Origin: Candidatus Rokuibacteriota bacterium
Lineage (GTDB): Bacteria; Methylomirabilota; Methylomirabilia; Rokubacteriales; CSP1-6
Assembly (NCBI GenBank): GCA_003220535.1
Contig: QHSU01000059.1
Location: 62,001 to 126,000 of the forward strand
Reading direction: 5' to 3'
DNA length: 64,000 bases
The position numbers and the translations under genes were made by a program. The stretch's first letter is position 1, and each line of letters opens with the position of its first letter. The notes beneath the pieces are model-generated. The model was given only the letters and a program-made list of their open reading frames with translations. It was not told the DNA's origin and searched no databases. This document shows, piece by piece, positions 1 to 8,461 of this stretch.

Positions 1-1124
1 GTCTTGGCAGTCTTCTGACGGGGGTCCTGGGGCACCGGGCGCTCCTCGATCCCGATCAAGGGCTTGCCGTTCGTACGGTCCAGGATATAGACCCAACCCG
101 TGCGGCCCGCTTCGGCGATCCCTTTGCGCGGCTGGCCGTTGATGACGGTGTCGAAGAGAACGACTGGGCTCGCCGCGTCGTAGTCCCAGATGTCGTGGTG
201 CACCTGCTGGAAGTGCCAGGCGTACTCGCCGGTCTTGGCCTTCAGGGCGATCATCGAGGCGCAGAAGAGGTTGTCGCCCTCGCGCATCGACCCGTCGTAA
301 TCCGGCCCGCAGTTGCCGGCGACGAAATAGATGAGCCCGAGGTCGGGATCGAGGGCGGGCGTATTCCAGATCGTGGCGCCGCCTCGCATCGAGTGATCCG
401 TGCCGGGTGGCCATGTGTCGCTGCCGAACTCGCCGGGCCCCGGCAGCGTGTACCATCGCCACAGGATCGCGCCGGACTTGGCGTCCAGGGCGGTCAGTCG
501 ACCGCGCACACCGAACTCTCCGCCGGCGATGCCGCTGTAGACGATGCCATCGTAGTAGAGCGGCGCGCTGGTGATCGTGTAGCCGTTCTCCCACTTCTCG
601 ATGGGGGTCTTCCACGCCACCTTCCCCGTCTTCATGTTCAGGGCGACGACGTTGGCGTCGAGCTGGCCGAGGTAGATCAGCCCTTCGCCCAGCGCGAGGC
701 CACGGTTGACCCAGCCGCAGCACGCGGTCGAGATCTTCTGGTCGATGCCGGACCAGTATTCCCACAGGATCTCGCCGGTCTTCGCGTTGAGGGCGAAGAC
801 GTCGTCGTTGCCGGTGACGACGTACATGATGCCGTCCTTGATGAGCGGCGACGCCTCGAAGGAATATTTGCCGCCGGATCCGGAGCCCTTGAGGCGAGTC
901 ATCCAGGCTCCCTTGAGCTGCTTGACGTTGGTCGTGTTGACCTGCGTCAGGGTGGAATAGCGCTGGTTGGTCAGGTTGCCGCCGTTCGTGATCCAGTCCT
1001 TGCCGACCGGGCTCCGGAGCAGGCGGTCGATCTCCGGGTCAGCCGCCAGCCCCGGACCGACCATGAGGAACAGGAAGCTCAGCGTCGTCACGACCGCGAC
1101 CAGTCGCCGCCCGTGGTACCGCAT
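1..1124 (-). CDS. PQQ-dependent alcohol dehydrogenase (C-terminus beyond window)
   Basis: A periplasmic quinoprotein alcohol dehydrogenase, cut by the window edge after about 374 residues. The ATG has a GGGAGG ribosome site and is followed by a signal peptide (hydrophobic core about residues 8-24). Beta-propeller W-motifs such as ALNAKTGEILWEYW repeat through the chain. The adjacent cysteines C135-C136 in TACCGWVNRG match the vicinal disulfide of PQQ alcohol dehydrogenases. The WDYD motif places the catalytic Asp at 314 and a second Asp at 316, the position that carries a metal-binding Asp in lanthanide-type (XoxF-like) enzymes. A soluble or fused cytochrome c would be the expected electron acceptor. 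It is transcribed away from the YVTN gene. Family certain, substrate unknown. Confidence 0.93.
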   Translation of the reverse strand, partial: MRYHGRRLVAVVTTLSFLFLMVGPGLAADPEIDRLLRSPVGKDWITNGGNLTNQRYSTLTQVNTTNVKQLKGAWMTRLKGSGSGGKYSFEASPLIKDGIMYVVTGNDDVFALNAKTGEILWEYWSGIDQKISTACCGWVNRGLALGEGLIYLGQLDANVVALNMKTGKVAWKTPIEKWENGYTITSAPLYYDGIVYSGIAGGEFGVRGRLTALDAKSGAILWRWYTLPGPGEFGSDTWPPGTDHSMRGGATIWNTPALDPDLGLIYFVAGNCGPDYDGSMREGDNLFCASMIALKAKTGEYAWHFQQVHHDIWDYDAASPVVLFDTVINGQPRKGIAEAGRTGWVYILDRTNGKPLIGIEERPVPQDPRQKTAK

Positions 1125-1396
1125 GTGTCGCCTCCCCGCTGTCTGGCTGCTCACTCCCTGCCGCGGCCGCGCCCTGCGTTGTGGTCGTGCCGTCCGACGA
1201 TCGGGCTCGGGCCGGGCGCGCCGAGACATATCGCTCTGCCCTATCGATGTCAAGCGCGTCGGATGCGTCGGATGCGGCCGCCGGGATCCCGCCGGGGGCC
1301 TCCCGATCGGCGCGCTCCGAGGTCGCGCTCGACCTTCTTGACTCGCCGGCGCGACTGGAGCAGTCTCGGCGGCGGCTGGCTTAGAAAGGACAGGGC

Positions 1397-2359
1397 ATGC
1401 GCCCATTGCGTCTCCTCGGCTTCGTTCTCCTCGTCACGCTCATGCTCGGCTCCGCACGAGCCGGCGCCGAGGTGCGGGTCTTCGTCACGAACGAGAAGTC
1501 GGACGACGTGACCGTGATCGACGCGGCGACCCGGGCCGTCGTCGGGACGATCCGTGTCGGCAAGCGCCCCCGAGGTGTGGTGGTGAGCCCCGACGGCCGC
1601 CGGGTCTACGTGACCAACAGCAACTCGGACAGCATCAGCGTCATCGACGCGAAGTCGCTCGCGGTCCTGAGCACCGGCCCGGCGGGCCTCGACCCGGAGG
1701 GGTTGACCTTCAACCGGGCGGGAACCACGCTCTACGTCGTCAACGAAAACGAGCTCTCGGTGACGGTCCTCGACGCCGCCTCGCTGGCGATCCGCGCGAA
1801 GATCGCCGTCGGGAAGGAGCCCGAGACGGCGGTCGCCTCGCCGGACGGCCGCTGGATCGCCGTCTCCAACGAGACCTCCGACGACGTCCACATCATCGCG
1901 ACGGCGAGTGACACCGTCGTCAAGCAGGTTTCCGTGCCTCGGAACCCGCGCGGCATGCGCTTCACGGCCGACTCCCGCCTGCTCTTCGTCGCCAGCGAGC
2001 AGGCCCACGTCGTCTCCGTGATCGACATGGCGGAAATGCGCGTCGTCAAGTCGACGCCGACCGGCGGCAGTCGCCCCGTCGATATCGTGCTGACGCCGGA
2101 CGGCTCCCGCGCATACGTGTCCCACGGCCAGTCGGGAGACGTCCGGGTCCTGGACAGCGCGTCGCTGAACGTGCTCGCGGTCATCCCGGTCGGGCCGCGC
2201 ACCTGGTGGATGGCGCTCACTCCGGATGGGAGATTCCTCTACGCGAGCGTCGGACGCGCCAACGAGGTCGCCGTGATCGACACGCGCTCGAACACCGTGA
2301 TCGCGCGCATTCCTTGCGGCACGCTCCCCTGGGGCGTGGCGATCGCCGACACGCCCTGA
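1397..2359 (+). CDS. Secreted YVTN-family beta-propeller protein
   Basis: A 320-aa exported propeller protein. Residues 1-25 form a signal peptide ending ARAGAE. The rest is about seven repeats of the YVTN type, for example VYVTNSNSDSISVIDA and LYVVNENELSVTVLDA. Propellers of this length are commonly found next to PQQ-dependent dehydrogenases ('PQQ-dependent catabolism-associated' proteins). This gene is divergent from one such dehydrogenase and a few kilobases from a PQQ operon. No catalytic residues are apparent, so a binding or scaffolding role in the periplasm is inferred. The start is supported by an AGGACAGG site just upstream. Confidence 0.85.
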   Translation: MRPLRLLGFVLLVTLMLGSARAGAEVRVFVTNEKSDDVTVIDAATRAVVGTIRVGKRPRGVVVSPDGRRVYVTNSNSDSISVIDAKSLAVLSTGPAGLDPEGLTFNRAGTTLYVVNENELSVTVLDAASLAIRAKIAVGKEPETAVASPDGRWIAVSNETSDDVHIIATASDTVVKQVSVPRNPRGMRFTADSRLLFVASEQAHVVSVIDMAEMRVVKSTPTGGSRPVDIVLTPDGSRAYVSHGQSGDVRVLDSASLNVLAVIPVGPRTWWMALTPDGRFLYASVGRANEVAVIDTRSNTVIARIPCGTLPWGVAIADTP

Positions 2360-2375
2360 CGGAGCGCGCCGCCGC

Positions 2376-2879
2376 TCAGGTCACGAGCCGGAGCCAGCGC
2401 TTGCCGCTGCGTGCGATCCAGCGGTCGATTCCCCACGTTCGACCCGCGCGCGCGCCGAGGAAGACGATCATCGAGGTCACGAGGAGGACGTGGAAGCCTT
2501 GCTGTCCAAAGCTCATCCACTGGCTCGCGAGGCCGTAGTTCAGGCAGAGAAAGAGCCCGACGAGCGCGGTGAGGCCGGTCAGCAGTCCCAGGATGAGCCC
2601 GAGACCGACCGCCGCCTCGCCGAAAGCCTGCAAGGTCGCGAACACCCGGCTCTGCGGCAGGACGGTGCCCTCGAGGAAGTCCTTGTACCAGCCGACGGGG
2701 TTTCCGGCGGCGAACTCGGCGATCCGCTTGGGATGAAACGCGATGAAGCGCGGCGATACCACGGGATAGGGGATCACGTCCCACAGAAACCCGATGGTGA
2801 ACTTGGTCCACACGGCCTTCACGAACCACACACCGACGACGATCCGGAGCACCGCGACCCAGCGGTCCGACCCGATCAT
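2376..2879 (-). CDS. DoxX family membrane protein
   Basis: A 167-aa inner-membrane protein with about four hydrophobic helices: near residues 8-24, then roughly 85-105, 107-122 and 130-145. The N-terminal VLRIVVGVWFVKAVWTKF and the central AFGEAAVGLGLILGL fit the DoxX/TQO-small-subunit-like family. These proteins are often annotated as terminal oxidase or thiosulfate:quinone oxidoreductase relatives but are mostly uncharacterised. It converges on the YVTN gene with a 16-base gap. The specific function is unknown. Confidence 0.75.
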   Translation of the reverse strand: MIGSDRWVAVLRIVVGVWFVKAVWTKFTIGFLWDVIPYPVVSPRFIAFHPKRIAEFAAGNPVGWYKDFLEGTVLPQSRVFATLQAFGEAAVGLGLILGLLTGLTALVGLFLCLNYGLASQWMSFGQQGFHVLLVTSMIVFLGARAGRTWGIDRWIARSGKRWLRLVT

Positions 2880-2995
2880 GGCCTTGTGTCCCCGAGCGTT
2901 TCGCCGGTGAGAAGTCTCACGAGGAGGCGATGCTAGAGGACGCCGTGCGCGCGGTCAAGACCGCGCATCGACTCAAAACTTCGGTTACCGAAGGG

Positions 2996-3024
2996 AGGAG
3001 CATAACTCAGAAGTCACGGTTACC
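2996..3024 (+). repeat. IS left terminal repeat
   Basis: AGGAGCATAACTCAG followed by an interrupted GGTTACC. It is an imperfect inverted copy of the right-end repeats of the same element and lies 21 bases before the transposase start. Confidence 0.6.
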
Positions 3025-3045
3025 AATTCCCGTGGGGAGGGGCCC

Positions 3046-4260
3046 GTGACACGAGCTAGCTTGCGCGAGTACGCTGCCGTCCAGCGGTTGCGGTACCAGC
3101 AGGCCACTCGAGCCGAGAAGCACCAGCTCTTAGACGAGATCGTGGCCGTGACCGGCCTCCACCGCAAAGCCGCCATTCGGCTGCTGCGGCGAGCGCCCCG
3201 GGCGCGGCCGATGCCCGGCCCCGGCGGCCGACCGCGCATCTACGGTCCCGAGGTTGCGGTCGCGGCGGAAGTGTTGTGGCAGGCGAGTGGCCGGATCGGC
3301 GCCCATCGCCTCCAGCCCTTTGTCCCCGAGCTGCTGGACCGGCTCCTCCTCTGGGGCGAACTCACGGTCACCCCCCATGTCGATAAACTCCTGCGGCAGA
3401 TCAGTCGGCCGACGCTCGCCCGCGTGCTCGAGCCGGCGCGGGCGCAGTTCCCCCTGCGCGGGGCCACAATCACGCGGCCGAGCCACCTGCTGCGCCAGGA
3501 GATCCCCGTCCGCACCTTCACCGACTGGGATGACGCCCGCCCCGGCTTCCTGGAAATCGATCTGGTCGCACACTGCGGCGGCAGCACCCAGGGCTTCTAT
3601 CTCTGCACGCTCTGCGCCGTGGACATCACGACGGCCTGGATCGAGCTCGACGCGGTCTGGGGCAAGAACCAATCGCGCGTCGGGAGCGCCGTGCATCGCG
3701 TGCGCGAGCGGTTGCCGGTGCCGCTCGTAGGCCTCGATAGCGACAACGGCAGCGAATTCATCAACCGCCACCTCTTGGCCTGGTGTCAGCGTCACTGCAT
3801 CACCTTTACCCGCAGCCGCGCCTGGAAGAAGAACGACAGCGGCCACGTCGAGCAGAAGAACGGCGCCATCGTCCGCCACCTCATCGGCTATGATCGCTTC
3901 GTTTCCAAGGCTGCCTTTGCTCAACTCCAGCGCGTGTACGCCCTGGTGCGGCTGCACATCAACTTCTTTCAGCCCGTGCAGAAGCTCGTGACGAAGACGC
4001 GCCAGGGCCCGCGCGCGCGCCGCGTCTACGATCGCGCCCAGACGCCGTACCAACGCCTCTGCGCCGCCGGCGTCTTGCCGCCTGCCAAACGGGCCGAACT
4101 CGCCCGGCTCTACCAGACGCTCAATCCGCTCCGCCTGCGGCGCGACCTCGACGCAGCCCTCGAACGGCTCTGGCCCCTCGCCGCACCCGATCCCTACCGC
4201 GTCCAGGGGCATAGCGAGATCGCCACCGCCTCCCTGAAGTCCTCTCTAGGAGGCGCGTAG
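3046..4260 (+). CDS. DDE transposase with integrase (rve-like) core
   Basis: A 404-aa transposase starting at a GTG behind GGGGAGGGG. The N-terminal part (about 1-60) is basic and helix-turn-helix-like. The integrase core carries the acidic triad D172 (EIDLVAHC), D233 (DSDNGSEF) and E269 (GHVEQKNG), with exactly 35 residues between the last two, the DD35E spacing of IS and retroviral-type integrases. The reading frame is complete and both ends of the element are present, so it may be active. The IS family was not assigned. It sits between DoxX and the PQQ operon without disrupting either. Confidence 0.9.
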   Translation: MTRASLREYAAVQRLRYQQATRAEKHQLLDEIVAVTGLHRKAAIRLLRRAPRARPMPGPGGRPRIYGPEVAVAAEVLWQASGRIGAHRLQPFVPELLDRLLLWGELTVTPHVDKLLRQISRPTLARVLEPARAQFPLRGATITRPSHLLRQEIPVRTFTDWDDARPGFLEIDLVAHCGGSTQGFYLCTLCAVDITTAWIELDAVWGKNQSRVGSAVHRVRERLPVPLVGLDSDNGSEFINRHLLAWCQRHCITFTRSRAWKKNDSGHVEQKNGAIVRHLIGYDRFVSKAAFAQLQRVYALVRLHINFFQPVQKLVTKTRQGPRARRVYDRAQTPYQRLCAAGVLPPAKRAELARLYQTLNPLRLRRDLDAALERLWPLAAPDPYRVQGHSEIATASLKSSLGGA

Positions 4261-4271
4261 GCGATGGCTCC

Positions 4272-4329
4272 GGTAACCCTCAGTTATGAGTTGACGAGAA
4301 CGGGAGGTAACCCTCAATTATGAGCTCCT
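4272..4329 (-). repeat. IS right end, two tandem terminal-repeat copies
   Basis: GGTAACCCTCAGTTATGAG (4272-4290) and GGTAACCCTCAATTATGAG (4306-4324) are tandem near-copies 15 bases apart. Both are inverse to the left end. The remaining bases to the next gene (4330-4545) hold no feature I can identify. Confidence 0.6.
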
Positions 4330-4545
4330 ACGGGCTCTCGCGCGTCCGACCTCGCGCGTCCGATCGACGCGCTGCGGCGCGCGACCGTTGACAGCGTCGC
4401 CGCGCCCACTCTAGCATCGGGTCGACTTCAACGACGAAGGAGGTGAGCCCACGCAACCCGCAGCTCGCTGAGACGCGACCCGCGGCCTCACCGCATTCGT
4501 CACCCCCGCACTCAACAGATTCCACTGGAGATCGGGAGAATGGCT

Positions 4546-6273
4546 ATGTCGAGATGGTTCACTCTCGTCGTCGGCGCGCTGATCGTGTTGCTGTCCCTGC
4601 TGCCGGCACCCGTCGCGGCTCAGTGGGCCGATGTCACCGACCAGCGGCTGGCGGACCCTGACAAGGAGCCGCAGAACTGGCTGACCTACTACCGGAGCTA
4701 CAGCGGCTGGCGATACAGCCCGCTGGCCCAGATCACCCCTCTGAACGTCAAGCGCCTCACGCCGAAGTGGATGCTCTCGCTGGGCGAGGCCGGCAACCAG
4801 CAGGCCACGCCGCTCGTCAACAACGGCATCATCATCGTCACCTCGCCGCTGGGTCAGGAAATCAATCGCGTGTACGCGGTGGACGGGGCGACCGGCCGGG
4901 TGCTGTGGAAGCACGAGACCAAGCTGCCGGAGGACCTGTCCGGGCTCGTGAAGATCCTGTCGATGAACCGCGGCGCGGCTCTCTACGGGGACCGCGTGTA
5001 CTTCGGCACCCTCGACGCCCGCGTCGTGGCGCTGAGCGCGAAGACCGGCGCCGTCGTGTGGCAACGGACGGTGGCCGACTACAAGGATGGCTACTTCTTC
5101 ACGGCGGCGCCCCTGGCCGCCGACGGCAAGATCATCATCGGCACGAGCGGGCCCGGGGAGATGGGCAACCGCGGCTTCGTGACGGCGCTCAGCGCCGACA
5201 GCGGCGCGGAGCTCTGGCGGACCTACACCATCCCGGAGGCGGGTGAGCCGGGCGTCGACACCTGGGCCGGCGAGTCGTGGAAGCACGGCGGCGGCGCAGT
5301 GTGGCTCACGCCGACGTACGATGCTCAGCAGAAGGTCGTCTACGTGGGCGTCGGTAACCCGGCACCGTGGGATGCCAACCTCCGCAAGGGGGCCAACCTC
5401 TACACGAACTCGGTGCTCGCGCTCGACGCCAATTCCGGCAAGGTCAAGTGGTACCGCCAGTATCACCCGAACGACACGTGGGACCTTGACACGCCGCACG
5501 AGCACCTGCTGCTCACGATCACCCGCGGCGGGCAGCCGCTCGGGGTCACGTTCCAGCCGCAGAAGACCGGTTTTTACTTCACGCTCGACCGTTCCACCGG
5601 GAAGTTCATCGCCGCCAAGAAGTTCGCGCGGAACGTCAACATCTGGTCCGACGTCGACGCCGAGACGGGCAAGCTCATCGAGGTGCCGGGCATGCGGCCG
5701 GCCGCCGGGGCGCCGCCGATGAACATCTGCCCCGCGATCTTCGGCGCGCGCAACTGGGCGCACGCCTCCTACAACCCCAAGACGGGGCTGGTGTTCCTGC
5801 CGGGCATGGAGCTCTGCAACAAGTACTCCATCGCGAAAGAGATCGAGTACAAGCGCGGCGCGCTCTACATCGGCGCCGACTTCACGGCGTACGCTCCCGG
5901 CGACCAGGCGGGCGTGGTGCGGGCGATTGACCCCGTCAATCAGAAGACGGTCTGGGAGTGGTGGACGCTGGCGCCGCTCCAGGCGGGCGGCACCGTCGCG
6001 ACCGCCGGCGGGCTCGTCTTCGTCGGCACGCAGGACGGCAGGCTCGTCGCGCTCAATGCCGCCAACGGCAAGCAAGCGTGGGAGTTCTTCCTCGGCGCGC
6101 CGGTGACCTCGCCGCCGATCACCTTCGGCATCGGAGGCAAGCAGTACGTCGCGGCCATCACGGGCGGCGGCAAGGTCACGGGCGATCTGCTCGTCGGTGA
6201 CGACCCGAAGCTGCAGTACCTCAAATCGCTCCCGGTCGGCGGGACGCTCACGGTGTTCGGGCTGTTCGAGTGA
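4546..6273 (+). CDS. PQQ-dependent dehydrogenase, first gene of quinoprotein operon
   Basis: A 575-aa periplasmic quinoprotein. ATG 4546 is preferred over the ATG six bases upstream because GGGAG lies 7 bases before it. A signal peptide ends near PVAAQ. The mature chain begins with PQNWLTYYRSYSGWRYSPL, typical of PQQ alcohol dehydrogenases. Likely metal ligands are the Glu of GPGEMGNRG and the Asn of GNPAPW. The catalytic motif TWDLD gives D313 plus D315, the DxD arrangement seen in lanthanide-dependent enzymes. Unlike the dehydrogenase at the window's left edge it lacks the adjacent cysteine pair (the equivalent segment is SMNRGAALYG). It overlaps the next gene by 4 bases. Confidence 0.94.
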   Translation: MSRWFTLVVGALIVLLSLLPAPVAAQWADVTDQRLADPDKEPQNWLTYYRSYSGWRYSPLAQITPLNVKRLTPKWMLSLGEAGNQQATPLVNNGIIIVTSPLGQEINRVYAVDGATGRVLWKHETKLPEDLSGLVKILSMNRGAALYGDRVYFGTLDARVVALSAKTGAVVWQRTVADYKDGYFFTAAPLAADGKIIIGTSGPGEMGNRGFVTALSADSGAELWRTYTIPEAGEPGVDTWAGESWKHGGGAVWLTPTYDAQQKVVYVGVGNPAPWDANLRKGANLYTNSVLALDANSGKVKWYRQYHPNDTWDLDTPHEHLLLTITRGGQPLGVTFQPQKTGFYFTLDRSTGKFIAAKKFARNVNIWSDVDAETGKLIEVPGMRPAAGAPPMNICPAIFGARNWAHASYNPKTGLVFLPGMELCNKYSIAKEIEYKRGALYIGADFTAYAPGDQAGVVRAIDPVNQKTVWEWWTLAPLQAGGTVATAGGLVFVGTQDGRLVALNAANGKQAWEFFLGAPVTSPPITFGIGGKQYVAAITGGGKVTGDLLVGDDPKLQYLKSLPVGGTLTVFGLFE

Positions 6274-7325
6274 GATTCGCAGGCCTCGGCCTCGCCGCCC
6301 TGCTCGGGGCGGCGGGCGCCGAGGCAGCGCAACACGAGGGGCTCGCCGCCGTCAAGGAGCGCGGCTTTCTGCGCGTCTGCGCGGACCCCTCGAATCTTCC
6401 CTATTCGAGCAACGACCCGGCCACGCCCGGGTTCGAGGTGGAGCTGGCGGGGCTGATCGCGCGTGAGCTCGGCGTGGACGCCCGGCCGGAATGGAACCCG
6501 ACCTACGTCCGCGCGCTGAAACCGCTGCGCGACGGCGCCTGCGAGCTGTTCATGGGGCTGCCGCAAGACGCTCGCTTCCGCGAGGGCAACCCGTGGATCG
6601 CGGTGAGCCGCCCGTACTACGTCATGACGCACGCGTTGGTGGCGAAGGCCGACGCGGGAAACGTCACGATCGCCGGGCTCGCCGGCAAGCGGGTGGCGGT
6701 CGAGCTGGCGAGCATCGCGGAGTTCTACATCGCCTACCGAGAGGTGGAACGAGGACTCTACCGCACCCAGGAAGCGGCGTTCCGCGCCGCGGCGGACGGG
6801 CAAGCCGTCGCCGCCTTTCTCTGGTTGCCGGTGGCCGCCTGGCTCGCGCGCGGGCGATCCGATCTCCGTGTCGTCCCCGTCTCCGACAGCGGCCTGGAAT
6901 TCCCGATCGGAGCCGGCGTACGACGGCGCGACCCGGGCCTCGCCGCCGCGGTCGACAGCGCGGTGGAGCGCCTCCTCGCGTCGGGCGAGCTGCGCGCGAT
7001 CCTCCTCCGCTACGGGGCGGTTCCTGTCCCGCGCGGCCGCCTCGCCGGCGGCGCCATCGTGCCCGTCCAGGCCAAGGATCCGATCGACGCGGGGCGCTCG
7101 CTCTTTTCCACCGCATGTTCGCGTTGCCACGGAGCCGAGGGCGTCGGCGGTGGCACCGGCGGCGTCATCCCGCCGATCAGGAGCTACGACGGTGGCTGGG
7201 ACAAGTTCTATCGCATCGTCTGGACCGGGCGGAGGAACACGGCGATGGCAGCCTTCAAAGGCATCCTGAGCCCTGAAGAGGTCCGCGCGCTCTACGAGTA
7301 CCTGACGTCGCTGCCGAAGCAGTGA
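6270..7325 (+). CDS. Quinoprotein-associated periplasmic binding protein fused to cytochrome c
   Basis: A 351-aa exported fusion. After a signal peptide (1-19), residues about 22-255 form a family 3 solute-binding fold with RVCADPSNLPYSS, the hallmark of binding proteins that accompany methanol/alcohol quinoproteins (MoxJ/XoxJ type). Residues about 270-351 are a class I cytochrome c domain with heme motif C283-S-R-C286-H287 and a distal Met candidate in NTAMAAF. One protein could therefore both assist the dehydrogenase and accept its electrons, jobs normally split between XoxJ and XoxG. The GTG start overlaps the upstream stop (GTGA), so the two are probably translated in fixed proportion. 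Confidence 0.9.
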   Translation: MRFAGLGLAALLGAAGAEAAQHEGLAAVKERGFLRVCADPSNLPYSSNDPATPGFEVELAGLIARELGVDARPEWNPTYVRALKPLRDGACELFMGLPQDARFREGNPWIAVSRPYYVMTHALVAKADAGNVTIAGLAGKRVAVELASIAEFYIAYREVERGLYRTQEAAFRAAADGQAVAAFLWLPVAAWLARGRSDLRVVPVSDSGLEFPIGAGVRRRDPGLAAAVDSAVERLLASGELRAILLRYGAVPVPRGRLAGGAIVPVQAKDPIDAGRSLFSTACSRCHGAEGVGGGTGGVIPPIRSYDGGWDKFYRIVWTGRRNTAMAAFKGILSPEEVRALYEYLTSLPKQ

Positions 7326-8461
7326 GCCCGCTCGCCCAAGCGAGACTCTCGACGACGCTCGCCACGGTGCTTGCCGTCACGCTGCTCGTCGCGGCGCAGC
7401 TCGGCGCGCTCCGCTCGTCGGCCGCCGAGCCTCCGCCGATCGTGCTTCCTTCTGGCTTCCGCGTCGAGGTCGTCACCGCGGGCCTGGGAGTCCCGCGCAT
7501 GCTCGCGCTTGATCCCTCCGGGGCTCTGCTCGTATCGATCCCCAATCAAGGCCGTGTCGTCGCCCTCCCCGAAGTTTCTCGCCCGGATCGGCTTCGCTCG
7601 GCCGTTACGGTCGTCGCGGGGCTGCGGCTCCCCCACGGCCTGGCCGTGCGCGACGGACACCTCTGGGTCGCCGAGACGGGGCGCGTGCTGCGCTTCCGCT
7701 ACGACGCCACCACGCGCGCGGCGAGCGATCCGCTCGTGATCGTCCCCGACCTTCCGCCGGGCGCGCACCATTGGACCCGCTCGATCGCCTTCGGCCCCGA
7801 CGGGCGCCTCTACGTCGCGATCGGCTCCTCGTGCGACGTGTGCCGAGAAGGGGATCGTCGCCGCGCGACGATCGTCAGCTATAACCCGGACGGATCGAAC
7901 GAGCGCCTCGTCGCGACGGGACTGCGGAACCCCGTCGGGCTCGCGTTCGACCCGAGGAGCCACGCGTTGTGGGCGACGGTCAACGAGCGTGACTGGCGGG
8001 CCGGCGGCGCCCCGCCCGACTTCCTCGCCGCGGTGCGGGAGGGCGCCAACTATGGCTGGCCGGACTGCTATGCGCAGGGAGGCGTGTTCGCGCCCGATCG
8101 TGAGTTCCGCGGCACGCACGAGTGCCGCGGACTCACGCTCCCCGCGCTCGAGCTGCCCCCGCACTCGGCGCCACTCGGGCTTGCTTTTTATACCGGCACG
8201 CAGTTTCCGCCCAGGTATCGCGACAACCTCTTCGTCGCCCTTCACGGCTCCCGCGCCGAGCTCCCGCCGGCCGGCTACAAGATTGTGCGAGTCGTTCTGG
8301 CGGCCGGACAGCCCCGGCGGGTCGAGGACTTCGCGACGGGTTGGCGCGCGGGCGACCGGGTGTGGGGTCGCCCGGTCGACGTGCTCGTCGGGCGCGACGG
8401 CGCTCTCTACGTCTCCGACGATCACGGCGGGCGGGTGCTCCGCATCGTCTACGCGCCATGA
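7322..8461 (+). CDS. Sorbosone/glucose dehydrogenase-like PQQ propeller protein
   Basis: A 379-aa exported protein related to soluble PQQ sugar dehydrogenases (GSDH/L-sorbosone dehydrogenase group). A long N-terminal signal ends at SSAAEP. The propeller has IAFGPDGRLYVAIGSSCDVC, GLRNPVGLAFDP, REGANYGWPDCY and the closing YVSDDHGGRVLRI, all typical blade motifs of this family. Two pairs of cysteines (CDVC, and the Cys of PDCY and HECRG) may form disulfides. The GTG start overlaps the previous stop by 4 bases and its own stop overlaps the next ATG, so it is embedded in the operon. The substrate, presumably a sugar or aldose, is not predictable. Confidence 0.88.
   Translation: MSPLAQARLSTTLATVLAVTLLVAAQLGALRSSAAEPPPIVLPSGFRVEVVTAGLGVPRMLALDPSGALLVSIPNQGRVVALPEVSRPDRLRSAVTVVAGLRLPHGLAVRDGHLWVAETGRVLRFRYDATTRAASDPLVIVPDLPPGAHHWTRSIAFGPDGRLYVAIGSSCDVCREGDRRRATIVSYNPDGSNERLVATGLRNPVGLAFDPRSHALWATVNERDWRAGGAPPDFLAAVREGANYGWPDCYAQGGVFAPDREFRGTHECRGLTLPALELPPHSAPLGLAFYTGTQFPPRYRDNLFVALHGSRAELPPAGYKIVRVVLAAGQPRRVEDFATGWRAGDRVWGRPVDVLVGRDGALYVSDDHGGRVLRIVYAP

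Larger units (their letters stand above)
2996..4329 (+). mobile_element. Insertion sequence, about 1.33 kb, with intact DD35E transposase
   Basis: One transposase gene is flanked by related inverted ends. The left end reads AGGAGCATAACTC then, after a short insert, GGTTACC (2996-3024). The right end, read inward, is AGGAGCTCATAATT followed by GGGTTACC (4329 back to 4306), and a second copy of GGTAACCCTCAGTTATGAG lies at 4272-4290. No convincing target-site duplication was seen in the flanks. A 15-base palindrome, CTTCGGTTACCGAAG, sits just outside the left end at 2979-2993 and contains the same GGTTACC core. Exact boundaries are uncertain by tens of bases. Confidence 0.75.

Noticed and set aside
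1397-2359. Tandem DNA repeats in the YVTN gene
   Set aside because: The periodicity is at the protein level (propeller blades); the DNA units are too diverged to be a DNA repeat.
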